This document shows, one piece after another, positions 6,212 to 9,360 of a stretch of 9,360 nt of DNA. The notes under the pieces were generated by a model. The model searched no databases and was not told the origin of the DNA. It worked only from the letters and a program-made list of their open reading frames with translations. The position numbers and the translations under genes are program-made. Each line of letters starts with the position of its first letter. Positions within the stretch are counted from its first letter, which is position 1. Origin of the DNA: JAHHLP01 sp041609895 (lineage in GTDB: Bacteria; Bacteroidota; Rhodothermia; Rhodothermales; JABDKH01); the NCBI GenBank assembly GCA_041609895.1, contig JBFIPX010000126.1:1-9360 (forward strand), in the 5' to 3' direction.

Positions 6212-6984
6212 CGCACACTTTGGTCCACATGATTATTAACAAAGCGGCTTCGGTCGGGGTCGTTCTGATCGCGTTTCTGTTGGCTGCGCCGGCGGCGAGT
6301 GGACAGGCAACGTACTCAGGGCCAAACAGCACTGACGCACCTCAAGATCGCGTTGTGATCGATGATTTTGAGTCATACCAGGACGGAGGGCTGCCCGTCA
6401 AATGGAAATACCTATTGAGTCGACAGCTACATCCACTGGAGCCGGTTCACATGCGGCCGAAGGAAAAATTCTACGTCGTCAAGGACGGCTCCGAGTCGAT
6501 ACTTCGCGTTTATACGGAGGGCGAGGCCGTCCATCTTACGATGGCGAATGAGCCGGAGGGGTTCAGTTGGGACCTCAAGTCCCACCCATTCCTGCAGTGG
6601 CGTTGGAGGGCGCACGAGCTGCCGACTGGCGCGCGAGAAGACAAGAAGAGCCTCAACGACACCGGAGCCGCCGTATACGTGATCTTCTCCATAGAGGGTC
6701 TGATTCTCAAACGTCCTCAGACCATCAAGTACACCTATAGCAGTACGTTGCCCGTTGGGACAATCGTCGATTTTGGCAGTCTGAAAGCGATCGTAGCATC
6801 GAGTGGACTTGACGGGATCGGGAAATGGAGAACCATCAAACGCGACGTCGCGTCCGACTATCGTGCTGCTTTTGGGAAGGAGCCGCCGAGAAATCCCCTA
6901 TCGATTCGATTGTGGGGAGACTCGGACGACACCGAATCGCGCGCGACTGCGGATTTCGACGACATCGAACTGGTTGGCAGCTAG
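6208..6984 (+). CDS. DUF3047 exported protein
   Basis: Function unknown. The 258-residue product has a signal peptide: MIINKAASVGVVLIAFLLAA with a cut near ASGQ, starting either at the ATG at 6208 or at an ATG at 6229. The mature part matches DUF3047 as I know it: VIDDFESYQDGGLPVKW (50-66), HPFLQWRWRAHELPTGA (126-142), the NDTGAAVYVIF strand (150-160), PQTIKYTYSSTLPVGT (170-185), DYRAAFGKEPP (217-227), and the acidic LWGDSDDTESRATADFDDIEL (235-255). The strand-rich pattern with DDFE near the start and DFDDIEL at the end resembles jelly-roll domains that bind carbohydrate or lipid, but that is inference. Its ATG overlaps the stop of the MlaC-like gene (ATGA), which implies translational coupling and a shared task. 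The operon ends here, 20 bases before the convergent glycosyltransferase, and I see no clear terminator in that gap. Confidence 0.85.
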   Translation: MTHTLVHMIINKAASVGVVLIAFLLAAPAASGQATYSGPNSTDAPQDRVVIDDFESYQDGGLPVKWKYLLSRQLHPLEPVHMRPKEKFYVVKDGSESILRVYTEGEAVHLTMANEPEGFSWDLKSHPFLQWRWRAHELPTGAREDKKSLNDTGAAVYVIFSIEGLILKRPQTIKYTYSSTLPVGTIVDFGSLKAIVASSGLDGIGKWRTIKRDVASDYRAAFGKEPPRNPLSIRLWGDSDDTESRATADFDDIELVGS

Positions 6985-7004
6985 GCTCTCTATCTGCGGG
7001 CGTC

Positions 7005-8087
7005 TCAGGCGCTCTCGGTCTCTTCCGCCACTGTACGCGCAGCCTGGACAAGTCCATTCCAGGCTCGATCCGCAAAGTCCCAAAACGTCGGCTTCTCGTG
7101 GTACCAGCCGAAGTGGAGCGCAAACGGAGTTACGTCGTGGTAGTCACAACGACCCGGCACTCTCGTTGCTAGAGAGATGAGCGCCGATCGGAGCCTGGTG
7201 TTCGGAATCCCGCGAAGTGCATAGACCCGACGATCGCAGTAATAGCGACACGATACCTTCCGAAAGTCCGCATCGTGTTCCACCATCCCCGTAATGTAGT
7301 CGAGCTGCGGTGAGTTGAAGCTTTGAAACCACGGATGTATGGGAAGATCGAGGCTACTCATCGCCATGGCCATGCTCCACTCGCATGACTCCTCGGTGCG
7401 GCCCTCATCCAGCCTACTGCGGAAATGCGTCTCGCGTCGTCGATCCAGATATTCTCGCGCCTTACCACACACCTCTTCGGCAAGCCTCGTATCGCGAGAG
7501 TACACCATGCCCGCTTGCACTCTGGGCAGCCATGTTAGTCCGAATCGTCGCATCGTGCGTCGGCGGCGATCGGCAATAATATCGAAGACGACTCCGAGTC
7601 CTTTCGGGCCTCCAAAGAAGAAGTCTGCGCGGTCAAGTCCTGTTGCGGTAAACGAATATGCTGACAACTGTTGCCACAGAGGATCCGGATTCCGACACCA
7701 TATCATGTCGGCGTCGAGTATCAAATTGCGCTCGAAGGGGAGAAAGCTGTCGAGGTGAAGCTTGAAGCCTGTGATAGAGCGGTGCTTCTCAGGCAAATCT
7801 TCGACCACGTCGAAAAGAAGCTTTGCACCGGACTGCTCAAGGATCGCGCGATGATTGCTGGGGCAGTAGATGGCGATCGGCCGCTCCGGATCAAACCTCC
7901 GGATCGTTAGCGCCGAGACGGCCGCGTGGCGTGTATGCTTTTCATCGCCATAACTGTGAAAGACATACCCCTCCGGGACATCACTGCGGTCACGTGAGCG
8001 CAAGGCGTCGTGTAGGCGAAACACTTCGCTGAATTCCGTTCCCACATGATCGTTTGATCCGTCGTGCAAGAGTCCCTCGCTACTCAT
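7005..8087 (-). CDS. GT-A type glycosyltransferase, GT8-like
   Basis: Probable cytosolic sugar transferase of 360 residues. The N-terminal part shows a Rossmann-like start (YVFHSYGDEKHTRHAAVSAL at 41-60, then RPIAIYCPSNH). The segment FKLHLDSFLPFERNLILDAD (108-127) ends in a DAD motif at 125-127, the metal and sugar-nucleotide binding DxD of GT-A enzymes, followed by MIWCRNPDPLW. Further family-like patches are FFFGGPKGLG (156-165), VQAGMVYSRDT (190-200) and a C-terminal HFGWYHEKP (325-333) that may supply a second metal or phosphate ligand. There is no membrane segment or signal peptide. The closest general pattern is GT8, but the exact family and sugar are unknown. It follows the flippase-like gene on the same strand with 108 bases between; that gap holds TTACTTTG (minus strand, 8137-8144), a one-mismatch match to the -7 box, so it may have its own promoter. 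Confidence 0.68.
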   Translation of the reverse strand: MSSEGLLHDGSNDHVGTEFSEVFRLHDALRSRDRSDVPEGYVFHSYGDEKHTRHAAVSALTIRRFDPERPIAIYCPSNHRAILEQSGAKLLFDVVEDLPEKHRSITGFKLHLDSFLPFERNLILDADMIWCRNPDPLWQQLSAYSFTATGLDRADFFFGGPKGLGVVFDIIADRRRRTMRRFGLTWLPRVQAGMVYSRDTRLAEEVCGKAREYLDRRRETHFRSRLDEGRTEESCEWSMAMAMSSLDLPIHPWFQSFNSPQLDYITGMVEHDADFRKVSCRYYCDRRVYALRGIPNTRLRSALISLATRVPGRCDYHDVTPFALHFGWYHEKPTFWDFADRAWNGLVQAARTVAEETESA

Positions 8088-8173
8088 GGGAAATACGCTG
8101 TTCCTGATGGCGCTGCGCGCTCGCGATCATCGTAGCCAAAGTAAGCGGTTTTTTACCAAAGCACCGTGCCGAG

Positions 8174-8194
8174 CGTTCCCCGTTCGCCGTTCCC
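8174..8194. repeat. Three tandem 7-base repeats
   Basis: CGTTCCC, CGTTCGC and CGTTCCC follow each other without a gap, just after the stop of the flippase-like gene. The middle copy differs by one base. The array is too short to be a minisatellite of note and may be chance, but it could vary in copy number. Confidence 0.5.
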
Positions 8195-8195
8195 T

Positions 8196-9191
8196 TCACC
8201 GCATGACTCCCGTTTGCTTCGAGTCGGATTTAGCTGTCGCCGGAGGCAGCGCGTCCGGCTCGCTATCGTGTCGTCTTACCGAGTCATCCGTCAAGTATGA
8301 GGCGCCAAAGACTATCAGGTTCAGGATTCTGTCAATCACGCTTCTCGAAAGAAGCATTCCAGCGACCACAGCCTCTGGGACATCGAGCATGCCGACCGTT
8401 CCAAGGATGGCGCTCACCCCAATGAGATCCTTCGCGGGCAACAGCGGCAGTCGATTCGTGATTGTCGCGATAACCAGCATCGTCGCCCACACCTTTAGAG
8501 GGGCCTGGGGCCACACTACCCACCATTGCAATACCTGGAGAACATGGACCACCGTAAGTCGGACTGAGTGGGTGGCGATCAGGTAACCGACCACCTTCGC
8601 GGCCATCCCGAACAGTGTGCGTCGAAACCGAAAGATGACGAGGAATACGACAGCAAGGACGGCGAGTCCACCCAGCAGATAGACAGGGCGTGGATTTCCG
8701 ATCAGTTCCAGAAAGGCTATCTGATCGGTGTACAGGAATACGGCAAGCAACAGAACCGCCATCGCCGTGGAGGCGATTGACGAGGCCACAGCGTTGTCCT
8801 TGATGCTGTGAAGCAGCATCGACTCTCCAACGCCAACCTTCTCGCGCGACCACATGTAGAGATAGATCTCACCCGAATACCCCACGACGTCCGCATTCAA
8901 CACGCGTTTCCGAAATAGCACACCCAGCAGACCTGCGGGGCGGTCCTTCCACAAGCCGCGATAGATGAACATCTCGACGATCGGGAGTTGTACGTAGATC
9001 GCTATGAGCGTGACGTAGAACCAGGGCGTCGTTGGAAGTGCTTTCCACGTTTCCTTCCAGCCTATCGACGAGAGTTGGTAGAAGAGAAGCCCCAATACGC
9101 CAACTACAAAAACGACCCGTACGGTCTTCACGACGAGTTGGCCGAGCTTCGACTGGAGTAGATCCCGGACCTTGGCTCGTGATATCGTCAT
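8196..9191 (-). CDS. Flippase-like polytopic membrane protein (lysylphosphatidylglycerol synthase TM-like)
   Basis: A 331-residue integral inner membrane protein. Hydrophobic segments are visible at about 21-40, 57-76, 135-154, 170-188, 205-226, 232-245, 256-272 and 280-300, with a charged hydrophilic tail from 302 (DDSVRRHDSEPD on). The layout, the amphipathic start and the late NRLPLLPAKD motif (246-255) followed by GVSAILGTVGML resemble the PF03706/UPF0104 family, which includes the flippase half of MprF and proteins assigned to lipid or glycolipid translocation. That function is inference. The ATG at 9191 gives a basic amphipathic N-terminus (MTISRAKVRDLLQSKLGQ); a GTG at 9221 would add ten unlikely residues (MCCPTAAGHA). 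It follows the partial upstream gene closely and precedes the glycosyltransferase, as expected for a glycan or lipid export cluster. Confidence 0.65.
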   Translation of the reverse strand: MTISRAKVRDLLQSKLGQLVVKTVRVVFVVGVLGLLFYQLSSIGWKETWKALPTTPWFYVTLIAIYVQLPIVEMFIYRGLWKDRPAGLLGVLFRKRVLNADVVGYSGEIYLYMWSREKVGVGESMLLHSIKDNAVASSIASTAMAVLLLAVFLYTDQIAFLELIGNPRPVYLLGGLAVLAVVFLVIFRFRRTLFGMAAKVVGYLIATHSVRLTVVHVLQVLQWWVVWPQAPLKVWATMLVIATITNRLPLLPAKDLIGVSAILGTVGMLDVPEAVVAGMLLSRSVIDRILNLIVFGASYLTDDSVRRHDSEPDALPPATAKSDSKQTGVMR

Positions 9192-9201
9192 AGCATGACC
9201 G

Positions 9202-9217
9202 GCTGCTGTGGGGCAGC
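9202..9217 (-). promoter_or_regulatory. Small hairpin before the flippase-like start
   Basis: GCTGC at 9202-9206 pairs perfectly with GCAGC at 9213-9217 around a six-base loop. On the minus-strand message it lies 11 to 26 bases before the ATG at 9191, over the usual ribosome site. If the GTG at 9221 is the real start, the hairpin lies inside the coding region. A five-pair stem is weak evidence. Confidence 0.2.
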
Positions 9218-9240
9218 ACACAGATGATCAGTTGGGCAGA

Positions 9241-9360
9241 TCAGCGGCGGGCGCGAGCCGCCTCGCCCTCTGTCTCGTCTCGAGGGCGGCGTCGCAGCAC
9301 TGCGACCCGTTTTGGAGTCTCTACGTAGAAGACCTTGAAATCCGGAAACGCCGCCATCCA
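9241..9360 (-). CDS. Unknown protein, C-terminal fragment (partial)
   Basis: From the right edge the minus strand is open for 39 codons, ending at TGA (9241-9243). The visible sequence starts WMAAFPDFKVFYVETPKRVA and ends in a charged tail with many arginines (VLRRRPRDETEGEAARARR). The strand-like FKVFYVETPKRVAVLRR run and normal codon composition make it the best of the three minus-strand frames; one other frame is also open here but reads as low-complexity S, R, G and P. I do not recognise the family. The stop is 49 bases before the flippase-like ATG, so the two probably share a transcript. Confidence 0.55.
   Translation of the reverse strand, partial: WMAAFPDFKVFYVETPKRVAVLRRRPRDETEGEAARARR

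Noticed and set aside
6985..7004. Bidirectional terminator between the convergent DUF3047 and glycosyltransferase genes
   Set aside because: The 20-base gap holds no stem followed by a T run in either direction.
7339..7758. 139-codon plus-strand frame opposite the glycosyltransferase
   Set aside because: Rich in serine and arginine, as expected from the reverse complement of a GC-biased gene, and the opposite strand has a clear DAD-motif enzyme.
8332..8853. 173-codon minus-strand frame inside the flippase-like gene
   Set aside because: It overlaps in another frame a protein with clear membrane segments and is itself arginine- and glycine-rich without any motif.

Overview
The window holds six complete genes with clear family assignments (metK, acpP, fabF, a DciA-like gene, a TolC-type channel, an MlaC-like lipid carrier), three complete genes recognised at domain or fold level (a DUF3047 protein, a GT-A glycosyltransferase, a flippase-like membrane protein) and two genes cut by the window edges. 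The organism is a Gram-negative bacterium, since TolC and MlaC families work across an outer membrane. Most genes lack a Shine-Dalgarno sequence, there is an exact TAnnTTTG promoter box before tolC, and the secreted protease carries an FTP propeptide. Together these suggest the Bacteroidota or a relative such as Rhodothermota or Balneolota. That placement is inference; no rRNA or other marker was available to test it.

Left part (1-1828, minus strand): metK is followed on the same strand by the start of a secreted protease precursor that runs off the left edge. Between metK and the divergent acpP lie about 300 bases without a gene. They contain a 37-base hairpin and a competing stem that could form a regulatory leader for metK.

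Centre (2133-3987): acpP and fabF form a fatty-acid synthesis pair. The DciA-like gene converges on fabF and is transcribed divergently from the next operon.

Envelope operon (4092-6984, plus strand): a TolC-family channel, an MlaC/Ttg2D-family periplasmic protein and a DUF3047 protein lie in a row. All three have export signals, and the last two overlap by ATGA. None of the usual Mla partners (MlaA, B, D, E, F) is present. This orphan set is the most interesting system here and plausibly moves lipid or another hydrophobic compound between periplasm and outer membrane.

Right part (7005-9360, minus strand): a glycosyltransferase, a polytopic flippase-like protein and the tail of a third gene run toward the envelope operon and end 20 bases from it. 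This looks like a glycan or lipid synthesis and export cluster.

No tRNA, rRNA, CRISPR array, insertion sequence or prophage gene was seen.
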